A DNA stretch of 64,000 bases from an uncultured Alphaproteobacteria bacterium (GTDB taxonomy: Bacteria; Pseudomonadota; Alphaproteobacteria; Caulobacterales; Hyphomonadaceae): the NCBI GenBank assembly GCA_903831255.1, contig CAIKWZ010000013.1, positions 145,304 through 209,303 of the forward strand, given 5' to 3'. The position numbers and the translations under genes were made by a program. The notes under the pieces were generated by a model. It was not told the origin of the DNA. It saw only the letters and a list, made by a program, of their open reading frames with translations, and ran no database searches. This document shows positions 57,801-64,000 of this stretch, one piece after another (positions within the stretch are counted from its first letter, which is position 1; each line of letters opens with the position of its first letter).

Positions 57801-58350
57801 GCCCATAATCGAGAACGTCCTGAATGCTCGAGGGCGAGAGAATGGGCATCTCCGCATCGATCAAGGCGAACTCAGACTGAGATGGGAGGGTCGATGACTT
57901 GCAGTTCGGATCATCGCCGACCAACGCGAGAACGCCGCCGCGAGGATCAGTCCCGGCCATATTGGCGTGCTTGAAAACATCGCCCGTTCGATCAACCCCG
58001 GGCGCCTTGCCGTACCACAAGCCGAAGACGCCGTCGTACCTCGCCCCCGGAAAGGCCTGCGCCTGCTGAGATCCCCACACGGCGGTCGCGCCCAGATCCT
58101 CGTTCAATCCCTCCCAGACGCGAACGTCGTGGGCCTCAAGAAATGAGCGAGCCGCAGCGAGTTGCTGATCATACCCGCCGAGAGGAGAGCCGCGATAGCC
58201 GGAAATGAAGCCGGCCGTGTTGAGACCGGCCCTCCGGTCGAGCCGCTTTCGATCGAGCGGCAAGCGTACGAGAGCCTGTATCCCCGTCATGAAGGCCCGA
58301 CCCTCGTCGAGCCGATACTTGTCGTCCAGAGAGACACCCCTGGCTGTCAT
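54892..58350 (-). CDS. Indolepyruvate:ferredoxin oxidoreductase, fused IorA-IorB
   Basis: A 1152-residue enzyme combining the two subunits of archaeal indolepyruvate ferredoxin oxidoreductase in one chain. It decarboxylates aryl (or branched) pyruvates to acyl-CoA with thiamine diphosphate and iron-sulfur clusters. The thiamine-diphosphate region is GDGTYSHSGSLAIRASVSAGV at about 460-490. The cluster site is VCEGCGDCSVQSNCLS followed by CNTDLSCVNGFCPS at about 630-690. The gamma-like domain has FTGVGGTGVTTIAAILAMAA. The ATG at 58350 gives the full family start MTARGVSLDDKY. It works with an aminotransferase in aromatic amino-acid breakdown. The gene is divergent from its likely regulator, an Lrp/AsnC protein. 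Confidence 0.93.
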   Translation of the reverse strand: MTARGVSLDDKYRLDEGRAFMTGIQALVRLPLDRKRLDRRAGLNTAGFISGYRGSPLGGYDQQLAAARSFLEAHDVRVWEGLNEDLGATAVWGSQQAQAFPGARYDGVFGLWYGKAPGVDRTGDVFKHANMAGTDPRGGVLALVGDDPNCKSSTLPSQSEFALIDAEMPILSPSSIQDVLDYGQAAWEISRYSGAWVGMIALADTMDSAAVVQLGLERHTYLRPADFELPPGGLGLRIGDTPMAKERRLREFKLPAAQAFARTNGLDHVLLHSPSPRIGLIVSGQSARDVFEALAAIGLDESEAAALGISIYKVAMTWPLEPEGISRFCRGLERVLVLEHKRAVIEPQLKSALYHLPDAERPVVEGKTRRGGAPFLSELATLSTADIARALMETLPEGPHTLRAQRYFEKLAGAGAPVSALQPINVRTPHFCSGCPHNTSTRLPEGSRALAGIGCHYMATFSPDRRTDMHTQMGGEGAPWIGLSPFTEERHVFVNLGDGTYSHSGSLAIRASVSAGVNVTYKILYNDAVAMTGGQAVESGQTVPQIARQVEAEGVRTIVIVADDTTRYASVSDLPEGVRIFDRSRFDDVQQELRTTPGVSVLIYDQVCATEKRRRIKRGRLAAPQKRAFINTAVCEGCGDCSVQSNCLSIEPVDTEFGRKRRINQSTCNTDLSCVNGFCPSFVTVEGGEEAPRGDLSPPVFDVARLTEPVLPASDRVWSVVFTGVGGTGVTTIAAILAMAAHIDGRAAQTLDMTGLAQKGGPVLSHVRFAKTPESIRAARTPPQGADALIACDLIVASSPDALGLLDPVRTRVAACSDVTPTKEVIDRRDARFDAGRLARRVASRAAGYASIDAEALAEHHLGDAIYTNMVMVGAAWQMGLLPVSAEAVLQAVRLNRVQVDMNVAAFQLGRVAVEDPDQVRVGRPVRPTDVRASLDEFIARRIETLTAYQDLPYAEIYRSALARLRASEADKGLGEELSYAAASELFRLMAYKDEYEVARLYSDPAYMRSVVDAFGPNAKLTFLLAPPLISRRRSNGELIKRRFGPWMMHVFRVLRAGKWMRGKSLDPFGWTTERRMERRLRDDYLKRLDEIAQGLTLKNHPLAVEIASVTSEVRGFGHVKEKSVIEAERRLAGLMERWRAGYVPSPRQAAE

Positions 58351-58413
58351 GACCCGATCGCCTCCCGCGTCCGAACCTGCAACGCGCGACAAAATGTTCC
58401 TCCAATTTTAGCG

Positions 58414-58477
58414 GAAAAGTTTGCTTTTTCGTGCCGGATAATGCAGATTACTGGCAATAAAGTTGCTTGTTTTTGCG
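58414..58477. promoter_or_regulatory. Candidate Lrp operator: AT-rich repeats between the oxidoreductase and Lrp gene
   Basis: GAAAAGTTTGCTTTTTC at 58414-58430 is an inverted repeat (GAAAA-N7-TTTTC). A similar run, AAAGTTGCTTGTTTTTG, starts at 58459, 43 bases on and so on the same helix face. They sit in the 141-base divergent gap. Lrp-family proteins bind several phased AT-rich sites, so this fits control by the neighbour, but is inferred. Confidence 0.4.
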
Positions 58478-58491
58478 ATGTGATGAAATAA

Positions 58492-58992
58492 ATGACCGAG
58501 CTGCTCGATCCTATCGACGCCAAGATCCTTGACCTTATCCAGCGGGACGCAGCCCTCTCCGTGTCTGAACTCGCGGACAGGGTGGGACTTTCATCAAGTC
58601 CCTGCTGGAGACGGATCAAGCGTATGGAGGAACAAGGGATCATCGACAAGCGCGTCACTTTGCTTAACCACGACAAGCTCGGCCTGAATTTTTCGGTCGT
58701 CGCCAACGTGAAGCTTCAGCTTCCCAGTCGCGAGAACCTCGAAAAATTCGAACAGGCTGTTCGCAAATGGCCCGAGGTGATCGAATGCATGACGGTCACA
58801 GGGGCCGTCGATTACGTGATGCGGGTGGTGACCACCGACATGCACGCCTACGACAATTTCCTCAGGGATAAGATCCTTGCTCTCGGTCTGGTGTCCGACA
58901 TCCAGTCCCGCATTATCGTGAATGTCTGCAAACGGACGACAGCCGCCCCGCTGGGCCTTGTCAGCTCTTACGTCCCGCCGCCCGAGCGATAA
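58492..58992 (+). CDS. Lrp/AsnC family transcriptional regulator
   Basis: A 166-residue regulator: an N-terminal winged helix-turn-helix (LDPIDAKILDLIQRDAALSVSELADRVGLSSSPCWRRIKRMEEQGII split over about residues 5-50) and a C-terminal RAM ligand domain (VTGAVDYVMRVVTTDMHAYDNFL). It would sense an amino acid or keto acid and control the divergent indolepyruvate oxidoreductase gene; the pairing of an Lrp gene and this oxidoreductase is common in Proteobacteria. The ATG at 58492 has little sequence before it but gives the full domain. It ends three bases from the converging host-attachment gene. Confidence 0.93.
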   Translation: MTELLDPIDAKILDLIQRDAALSVSELADRVGLSSSPCWRRIKRMEEQGIIDKRVTLLNHDKLGLNFSVVANVKLQLPSRENLEKFEQAVRKWPEVIECMTVTGAVDYVMRVVTTDMHAYDNFLRDKILALGLVSDIQSRIIVNVCKRTTAAPLGLVSSYVPPPER

Positions 58993-58994
58993 GC

Positions 58995-59438
58995 TCAGGC
59001 CTCCAGCGAACCGACCGCCTCTTCCAGAGACGGAAGATCGATCTTCATAAGGTCCTTGGGAACCTCTGCGACAAGGGCGGAGCGCACGCGCTCGCTCATG
59101 TGAGGCCGCATCATCCCCAGAAAGCGCGGGGGCGCAAACAGAATGAGCCCCCGTCTCGCATCGCCAGACAAATCGTCAAGACGCTCGGTCAGGCGCTGCG
59201 CAAATTTCCGTTCCGCCTCATCGTGCAGATCTCTGACTTCAAGCGCACCCCGTCGCGTCGCCGAGTGCACAACGCGAGGGGGACGCTCTGAACCCAGGTC
59301 GGAGGTTCTGGGAACTCTTTCATTCTCTATGCACTCAAGATCGTCCAGCTTCACGCCGTTCACGCGATTGGCCACCTTGTAGACGGTAGCCCCCGAGGCG
59401 TCGGCGACAACAACCAGCGCGCCCTTCTTGACGATCAT
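58995..59438 (-). CDS. Host attachment family protein
   Basis: A 147-residue protein of the 'required for attachment to host cells' family (PF10116), also related to the eRF1/baeRF fold. The N-terminal KGALVVVADASGATVYKVAN is the family start; the central LHDEAERKFAQRLTERLDDL helix and the ILFAPPRFLGMMRPHMSERVRSAL segment are conserved. First found in Agrobacterium-type attachment to plants, but present widely in free-living Alphaproteobacteria, so it does not prove a host. The ATG at 59438 is the only sensible start. Confidence 0.88.
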   Translation of the reverse strand: MIVKKGALVVVADASGATVYKVANRVNGVKLDDLECIENERVPRTSDLGSERPPRVVHSATRRGALEVRDLHDEAERKFAQRLTERLDDLSGDARRGLILFAPPRFLGMMRPHMSERVRSALVAEVPKDLMKIDLPSLEEAVGSLEA

Positions 59439-59571
59439 CCTGCTTCACCTTCATGCGCGAGCGAACCAAACCTCGCTCAACCCCGACGGTGAAACGATGC
59501 CATCCCCAACAAAAGGGAGATTGACCAGGATCAGATCCGAAGACCGCCCCGACCGCTCGAGCGTCACCTCC

Positions 59572-59967
59572 TCAGGAAATGACGGCGTCGGCCTCTATCT
59601 CGACCAGCCAGCCCGGGTCGATGAGCCCTGAACAGGACAGAAAGGATGTGGCGGGTTCAATCTCGCGAAAGACTTCGCCATGCGCCTCGCCGGCCTCCCT
59701 CCATCTGGAGATGTCGGTCAGGAAAACCCGGGTCCGCACCACATGCCGCATCTCGGCCCCGGCCTCCTTCAAAGCCGCCTCGATGATCTCGAAACAGCGC
59801 ATGGACTGCCCCTTCACATCCCCCGGCGCCGCCACCCCGCCGCCTGCCGCGATCGGCGCGCACCCTGAGACAAAAACCATATCGCCAACGCGCACAGCGC
59901 GGGAAAAACCCAGACCGAGCTTCGACCCGCTGGGAACCTTCAACATACCCTTATGATCAGAGGTCAT
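59572..59967 (-). CDS. RidA family protein (reactive intermediate deaminase)
   Basis: A 131-residue YjgF/YER057c/UK114 protein. Motifs: LGFSRAVRVGDMVFVSGCAPI at about 18-38, QSMRCFEIIEAALKEAG, VVRTRVFLTDISRWREAGEAH, and the C-terminal LIDPGWLVEIEADAVI, where the Arg and Glu contact imine/enamine substrates. It hydrolyses 2-aminoacrylate-like intermediates from PLP enzymes. The ATG at 59967 starts three bases after the thiolase stop, so the two are cotranscribed, thiolase first. Confidence 0.92.
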   Translation of the reverse strand: MTSDHKGMLKVPSGSKLGLGFSRAVRVGDMVFVSGCAPIAAGGGVAAPGDVKGQSMRCFEIIEAALKEAGAEMRHVVRTRVFLTDISRWREAGEAHGEVFREIEPATSFLSCSGLIDPGWLVEIEADAVIS

Positions 59968-59970
59968 GCC

Positions 59971-61152
59971 TCAGGCCCTCTCAACAGCCATGGCGATGCC
60001 TTCACCGCCGCCAATACAAAGGGCCGCAACGCCCCGCCTGACCCCGCGCTGCTCCATCGCGTTGATCAGGGTAACGACCACGCGGGCGCCTGAAGCCCCA
60101 ATGGGGTGCCCGAGAGCGCAGGCGCCGCCGTTCACGTTGACGCGGTCGTGCCCGACCCCGAGCTCCTTCATTGCAATCATCGGAACCACTGCGAAGGCTT
60201 CATTGATCTCCCAAAGATCAACATCCGCAGCCGTCCAGCCGGCCTTCTCAAGCACCTTCTTCATCGCCGGCACCGGAGCTGTGGTGAAATAGGCCGGCTC
60301 GTGACTGTGTGCGGCCGTCGACACTATTGTCGCCAGCGGCTTGAGCCCCCGTCGGTCAGCCTCGGAACGACGCATCAGAACCAGCGCCGCCGCCCCGTCG
60401 GAAATGGCTGAGGCATTCGCCGCTGTAACTGTCCCATCCTTTGAAAAGGCCGGCTTCAGCGTCGGGATTTTTTCCGGCATCGCAGCTCTCGGCAATTCGT
60501 CGGTGTCGATGACCGTCTCGCCCTTTTTGGTCTTCACGGTAACCGGAGAAATCTCACGACGAAATCTGCCCTCACGGGTTGCAGCCTGCGCCCGCGTCAG
60601 TGTCTCGAGCGCATAGGCATCCTGCTGCTCGCGCGTAAACTGATATTCCCGAGCGATCATGTCTGCAAAATTTCCCATGGCGCCGCCGGCATAGGCGTCC
60701 TCGAGACCATCGGTGGCCATGTGATCGCGGAGCGCGGCCGCTCCGTATTTATGGCCCTTGCGGAGATCCACCAGGTGAGGCGCATTGGTCATGCTCTCCA
60801 TGCCGCCAGCCACCACCACACGCGCCTCGCCGGCGAGAATGGCGTTCCGGCCCATGACCGCCGCCTGCATTCCGGAACCACACATCTTATTGATCGTCGT
60901 GGCTTCCGCAGACTTCGGAAGCGTCGCCTTTATTCCCGCCTGCCGAGCCGGCGCCTGCCCCTGACCGGCAGGGAGACAATTACCCATGTAAACCAGATCG
61001 ATGTCTTCACCGCTTACGCCCGCGTCGGCGACCGCTCCCTTGATGGCGTGGGCCCCAAGCTCATTGGCCGAAAAGCTGGAGAGATCTCCTAAAAGTCCGC
61101 CCATCGGGGTCCGGGCCATGCCGACAATCACCACGGGATCAGCTTCGTGCAT
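59971..61152 (-). CDS. Acetyl-CoA acetyltransferase (thiolase)
   Basis: A 393-residue degradative or biosynthetic thiolase condensing or cleaving acetoacetyl-CoA. The nucleophile is the Cys of INKMCGSGMQAAVMG at about 90. The catalytic His and second Cys are in WEINEAFAVVPMIAM and GGACALGHPIGASGARVVV near the C-terminus. Sequence is of the AtoB/PhaA kind. It heads an operon with the RidA gene. The ATG at 61152 (MHEADPVVIVGMA) is the full start. Confidence 0.95.
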   Translation of the reverse strand: MHEADPVVIVGMARTPMGGLLGDLSSFSANELGAHAIKGAVADAGVSGEDIDLVYMGNCLPAGQGQAPARQAGIKATLPKSAEATTINKMCGSGMQAAVMGRNAILAGEARVVVAGGMESMTNAPHLVDLRKGHKYGAAALRDHMATDGLEDAYAGGAMGNFADMIAREYQFTREQQDAYALETLTRAQAATREGRFRREISPVTVKTKKGETVIDTDELPRAAMPEKIPTLKPAFSKDGTVTAANASAISDGAAALVLMRRSEADRRGLKPLATIVSTAAHSHEPAYFTTAPVPAMKKVLEKAGWTAADVDLWEINEAFAVVPMIAMKELGVGHDRVNVNGGACALGHPIGASGARVVVTLINAMEQRGVRRGVAALCIGGGEGIAMAVERA

Positions 61153-61430
61153 CTGTCTTTTCCTCCAGGAAATCGTTTGCGGCCACCAAAGTCTCAGCCA
61201 CGGGGCGCGTCAAGCGGGAAGCGACCCCGCACCGCCGAAGTTGAGAATGGCATGGAACGTCCTCCAATGCGACATAAGCTCCCCTACCGGGGAATGGCGG
61301 CCTCGCCCCGCCCGTAGCGCGCGAAGCCCGTCGACCGAATTCCTTTTCCTCAGGCGCGCGAAGCGGCGGCCTGTCCATGACTGACGAGCTTTGATATACG
61401 TGGATAAATTCGGTTACGAGGACCCAGCAA

Positions 61431-61952
61431 ATGATCCGGACCGTTCCCCTCCTTTCCATACTCCTGGCGTTCGGCGCGGCGCCAGGTCTGGCGCAGGTTC
61501 CCAGAGGTTATACTCCTGTGTCTCCGGAGGTGCGCGAACGGGCTGCGGAATCAAGCGCATGGCGCCTTCAGACGGGGGTTGAAGCCCTTCAGGCTAAGAA
61601 CTTCGTGGTCGCCGAGACGGTCTTTGAAGAGGTTCTCAGACGCGACAATCGAAATCCCAGCGTCAATTTCATGATGGGGGTGACGAAAATGAGCCTCGAA
61701 AAATGGCCTGAAGCCCGCCGTTACCTTGAGATCGCCGTCAAAGGCGACCCCAAGAACCCGGACCCCAAAAGTCGCCTCGCGGTCACTCTGATCAAGCTTG
61801 GAGAGATGGATGCGGCGATGGACCAGAGAGCGGCTCTGGTAAAGATGTCGGAGGCCTGCAAGGGACAATGCAGGCTGGCGGATTACATCTCCGGAGGCAT
61901 CGCGATGATCGACAGCGCAAGACCGCCTTCGCCCCCGCCCACCGGTCCCTGA
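61431..61952 (+). CDS. Secreted tetratricopeptide-repeat protein
   Basis: A 173-residue periplasmic protein with a signal peptide (VPLLSILLAFGAAPGLAQ, cleavage near 22). The mature part has about three TPR-like units, with the helix pairs TGVEALQAKNFVVAETVFEEVL, NFMMGVTKMSLEKWPEARRYL and LAVTLIKLGEMDAAMDQRAAL, and ends in a Pro-rich tail. TPR proteins scaffold other proteins; the partner is unknown. The gene is divergent from thiolase with a 278-base gap and convergent with mnmA. Confidence 0.85.
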   Translation: MIRTVPLLSILLAFGAAPGLAQVPRGYTPVSPEVRERAAESSAWRLQTGVEALQAKNFVVAETVFEEVLRRDNRNPSVNFMMGVTKMSLEKWPEARRYLEIAVKGDPKNPDPKSRLAVTLIKLGEMDAAMDQRAALVKMSEACKGQCRLADYISGGIAMIDSARPPSPPPTGP

Positions 61953-62188
61953 AGCCGCAAGGTCGACAGACCCCTGCGAGTTTCGCACTCTCAGACTGGA
62001 GACGCCTTTTTGGGATGGCGCTCCGCCGCAAACCTCCCATCGGAAGACTGGACAAGGGGAGCCGCCGCCCTCGGCAGGCTTTGACGCCGCCCGTCACCTG
62101 CCTGGCCCGCCGGATCCGATCGGGTGTGGAGTTTAAGTCGATAAGGTTTGAACGCCAGCAGGCGCCCGCGCAGTGCGGCTCTGGGGCC

Positions 62189-63511
62189 TCAGATGTCGTT
62201 GAGGCGAGGATCTGCCGGCACGGTCGATGCAATGAACCCGCCGCCGAGAACACGCCGTTCGTCGGGAAGCGAATAAAGAACACATGCCTGACCCGGCGCG
62301 ACCCCTTCTTCAGGCTGCTCAAAACAGAAGGCAGGTTCTCCATTCCAAAGTCCAAGAGACCCCGGAACCGGAGCCCGTGTCGACCGGACGCGCGCGAGGG
62401 CGGCAAGCCCGCTTTCGCAGGCGCTCATGAGATCTCCATCACCCAGCCAATTGTGTTCGCCGAGCGTCAGTCGCGATGTCAGAAGCGCCTCTCTCGGACC
62501 GACAATGACACGACGGCCTGGCGCATCTAGACGAACCACATACAAGGGATCGCCAGCCGCGACGCCCAGGCCGCGTCGCTGGCCGATTGTGAACCGAATG
62601 ACACCTTCGTGCCGCCCCATCACTCGACCATCGAGGTGAACGATGTCCCCCGGTTCGGCCGCACCCGGCCTCAGGCGTTCGACAATCTCCGAGTATTTCC
62701 CCGTGGGAACGAAGCAGATATCCTGACTGTCAGGTTTGGCTGCGACCCTCAACCCCAGCGCCGCCGCGGCTCGACGGACATCATCCTTCTTCATGCCGCC
62801 CAGAGGAAACCGCAGGAAATCAAGCTGGGCCCGGGTGGTCGCGAACAGGAAGTAAGATTGATCTCGATCGGGGTCCGCGGCGCGAGCAAGCTCTGCGCCC
62901 AGCGGGCCGACCTGCCGGCGGATATAGTGCCCCGTCACCATGCATGCAGCGCCAAGATCGCGCGCCACTCCCAGCAGGTCGGTGAACTTCACTGTCTGGT
63001 TGCACCGCACACAGGGAATGGGCGTCGCGCCCGACAGATACGAATCTGCGAAGTCATCCATCACCTGCTGCCGGAAGCGGCTTTCATAATCGAGAACATA
63101 ATGGGGGATCCCAAGCGCTTCACACACACGGCGAGCGTCGTGAATGTCCTGTCCCGCGCAGCAGGCCCCCTGCTTCCTGAGAGCTGCGCCGTGATCATAA
63201 AGCTGAAGCGTGACGCCGACGACATCATAGCCGGCATACTTCGCCAAGGCGGCGGCGACAGACGAATCGACCCCGCCCGACATCGCAACAACCACCCTTG
63301 CGCCGGCACGATTGGGGCCAAGACCGAAGTCCAGATCAGCGCCGGAAAGGTTTACGCTCTCGAGACGCGAGAAATCGCAAAGGCCTCCCTCGGCAATCCC
63401 ATCATCGGCTGGAACGGCTGGGGCTGAAACGGCTGGGGCGCCTGCATCCTCACGAGAAGATGAATCATCCCTCGCAGACGCCGGATCGCGTCGGGATATA
63501 AGCGTCGTCAT
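62189..63511 (-). CDS. mnmA: tRNA-specific 2-thiouridylase
   Basis: Thiolates U34 of tRNA Lys, Glu and Gln with ATP and relay sulfur. The 440-residue protein has the PP-loop SGGVDSS at residues 78-84, the catalytic Cys pair Cys170 (in PCVRCN) and Cys266 (in [13 protein letters not shown]), and the C-terminal beta domain. The ATG at 63511 follows the strong AGGAGG six bases upstream, so the unusual roughly 70-residue leader before the PP-loop (rich in Ser, Ala, Asp) is real. The common MnmA begins just before the loop. A CC pair at 117-118 (GACCAGQD) is typical of Alphaproteobacteria. Confidence 0.95.
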   Translation of the reverse strand: MTTLISRRDPASARDDSSSREDAGAPAVSAPAVPADDGIAEGGLCDFSRLESVNLSGADLDFGLGPNRAGARVVVAMSGGVDSSVAAALAKYAGYDVVGVTLQLYDHGAALRKQGACCAGQDIHDARRVCEALGIPHYVLDYESRFRQQVMDDFADSYLSGATPIPCVRCNQTVKFTDLLGVARDLGAACMVTGHYIRRQVGPLGAELARAADPDRDQSYFLFATTRAQLDFLRFPLGGMKKDDVRRAAAALGLRVAAKPDSQDICFVPTGKYSEIVERLRPGAAEPGDIVHLDGRVMGRHEGVIRFTIGQRRGLGVAAGDPLYVVRLDAPGRRVIVGPREALLTSRLTLGEHNWLGDGDLMSACESGLAALARVRSTRAPVPGSLGLWNGEPAFCFEQPEEGVAPGQACVLYSLPDERRVLGGGFIASTVPADPRLNDI

Positions 63512-63617
63512 GTGCGCCTCCTGCGGGGTCAAGGCCCGCAGCAAACCTATGGGAAACGGGGGTCTATCCCAACTTGACGATGATGTGGAGAGGCCGACTG
63601 AGGCAAAAGTCTGCATC

Positions 63618-64000
63618 ATGGAGGGAATTTTCCGCGCCTCCGTTCTGCCGTATGACATCAGCATGACCCAGGATCCCGAGGCGCCCTCAGTCTATCTGTT
63701 CCAGACGAGCCAACCCAGAGAGCTCCTCGCATGCGCGGAGTTCGCAGCTGTTCAGGCGCGCCTGGTTCACGACGATCACGGGGCCTGGAGATGGCTGACG
63801 ATCTCGCTGGTCCTTGCGGTTCAGAACGCCTGCCTGTGCGCGCTCGACAGCCGGGATGAAGACGGCACCAACGCCATGCGTCGCACCGATGCGCGCCGAA
63901 TCCGGAGATGGCGCGAAACCGGAGGACGTTCGCCCCCACCCCATGCCCTGTCAGAGCCACGGATTGTGTCCGTTCTTGAACTTGTGAGCCGGGTCAGTGA
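63618..64000 (+). CDS. Uncharacterised protein, C-terminus cut off by window edge
   Basis: An open frame from the ATG at 63618 to the window end, 127 codons with no stop. A second start at 63663 (MTQDPEAPS) is also possible. The sequence, [16 protein letters not shown]..., has a hydrophobic helix ([20 protein letters not shown]) and a charged Arg-rich stretch, then [14 protein letters not shown] at the edge. I do not recognise the family. It is divergent from mnmA, with 106 bases between starts. Codon use and the even, non-shadow composition favour a real gene. Confidence 0.6.
   Translation, partial: MEGIFRASVLPYDISMTQDPEAPSVYLFQTSQPRELLACAEFAAVQARLVHDDHGAWRWLTISLVLAVQNACLCALDSRDEDGTNAMRRTDARRIRRWRETGGRSPPPHALSEPRIVSVLELVSRVS

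Overview
This window looks like chromosomal DNA from a free-living, probably aerobic alphaproteobacterium. It is GC-rich (I estimate a little over 60 %), with short intergenic gaps and genes on both strands. The lineage hint comes from the gene content: an xseB-ispA-dxs cluster, a Lys/Ala-rich mini-histone, an H-NS-family protein of the alphaproteobacterial type, a fused indolepyruvate:ferredoxin oxidoreductase with a divergent Lrp regulator, DUF1499 and host-attachment family proteins, and an alphaproteobacterial-style Zur box. A Parvularcula/Hyphomonas-like marine relative is possible but the sequence alone does not prove it. I see no rRNA, CRISPR array, insertion sequence, phage or integrase. 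There is one tRNA.

Layout, left to right. 1-2 kb: three minus-strand genes, a cut-off metallo-beta-lactamase hydrolase, an uncharacterised ATP-grasp-like protein and a BLH-type phosphatase/sulfurtransferase. 2-7.3 kb: a split peptide ABC transporter (two permeases, then a lipoprotein binding protein) with two secreted unknowns between them and no ATPase genes. 7.3-14.5 kb: DUF1499 membrane protein, acyl-CoA ligase, GTP-type PEP carboxykinase, a YjbR-like protein, a secreted cyclase and pdxH. 14.7-24.7 kb: aroC, tlyA, a CorA/ZntB transporter, an acetyltransferase, the isoprenoid cluster dxs-ispA-xseB, a histidine phosphatase, lepB and a second metallo-beta-lactamase protein. 24.9-29.8 kb: YceI, a cytochrome b561-YceI fusion, Sua5/TsaC, the mini-histone and an SPFH protein broken by a frameshift. 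29.8-38.5 kb: a D-2-hydroxyacid dehydrogenase, an SDR, a double M16 protease, an aminotransferase and uvrC.

38.6-48.2 kb: a small HExxH protein, an amidohydrolase/acyl-CoA dehydrogenase/enoyl-CoA hydratase operon, a DUF885 lipoprotein, an SDR, a ZnuD-like TonB receptor behind a Zur box, and pgsA. 48.4-54.8 kb: a globin-coupled chemoreceptor, mmsA-mmsB for valine breakdown, the H-NS-family gene behind an AT-rich upstream region, the CAT-anticodon tRNA and an L-2-hydroxyglutarate oxidase-like gene. 54.9-64 kb: the fused indolepyruvate oxidoreductase and its Lrp neighbour, a host-attachment protein, thiolase-RidA, a TPR protein, mnmA and a partial unknown.

Taken together the genes favour aerobic growth on peptides, amino acids and fatty acids: peptide uptake and peptidases, branched-chain and aromatic amino-acid catabolism (mmsAB, indolepyruvate oxidoreductase, aminotransferase), beta-oxidation-type enzymes, and gluconeogenesis through PEP carboxykinase. 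No obvious new multi-gene defence or biosynthetic system is visible. The items most worth a second look are the ATP-grasp neighbourhood, the frameshifted SPFH gene, the mini-histone, the Zur/ZnuD unit, the hairpins around 16.0 and 47.4 kb, and the split peptide transporter.
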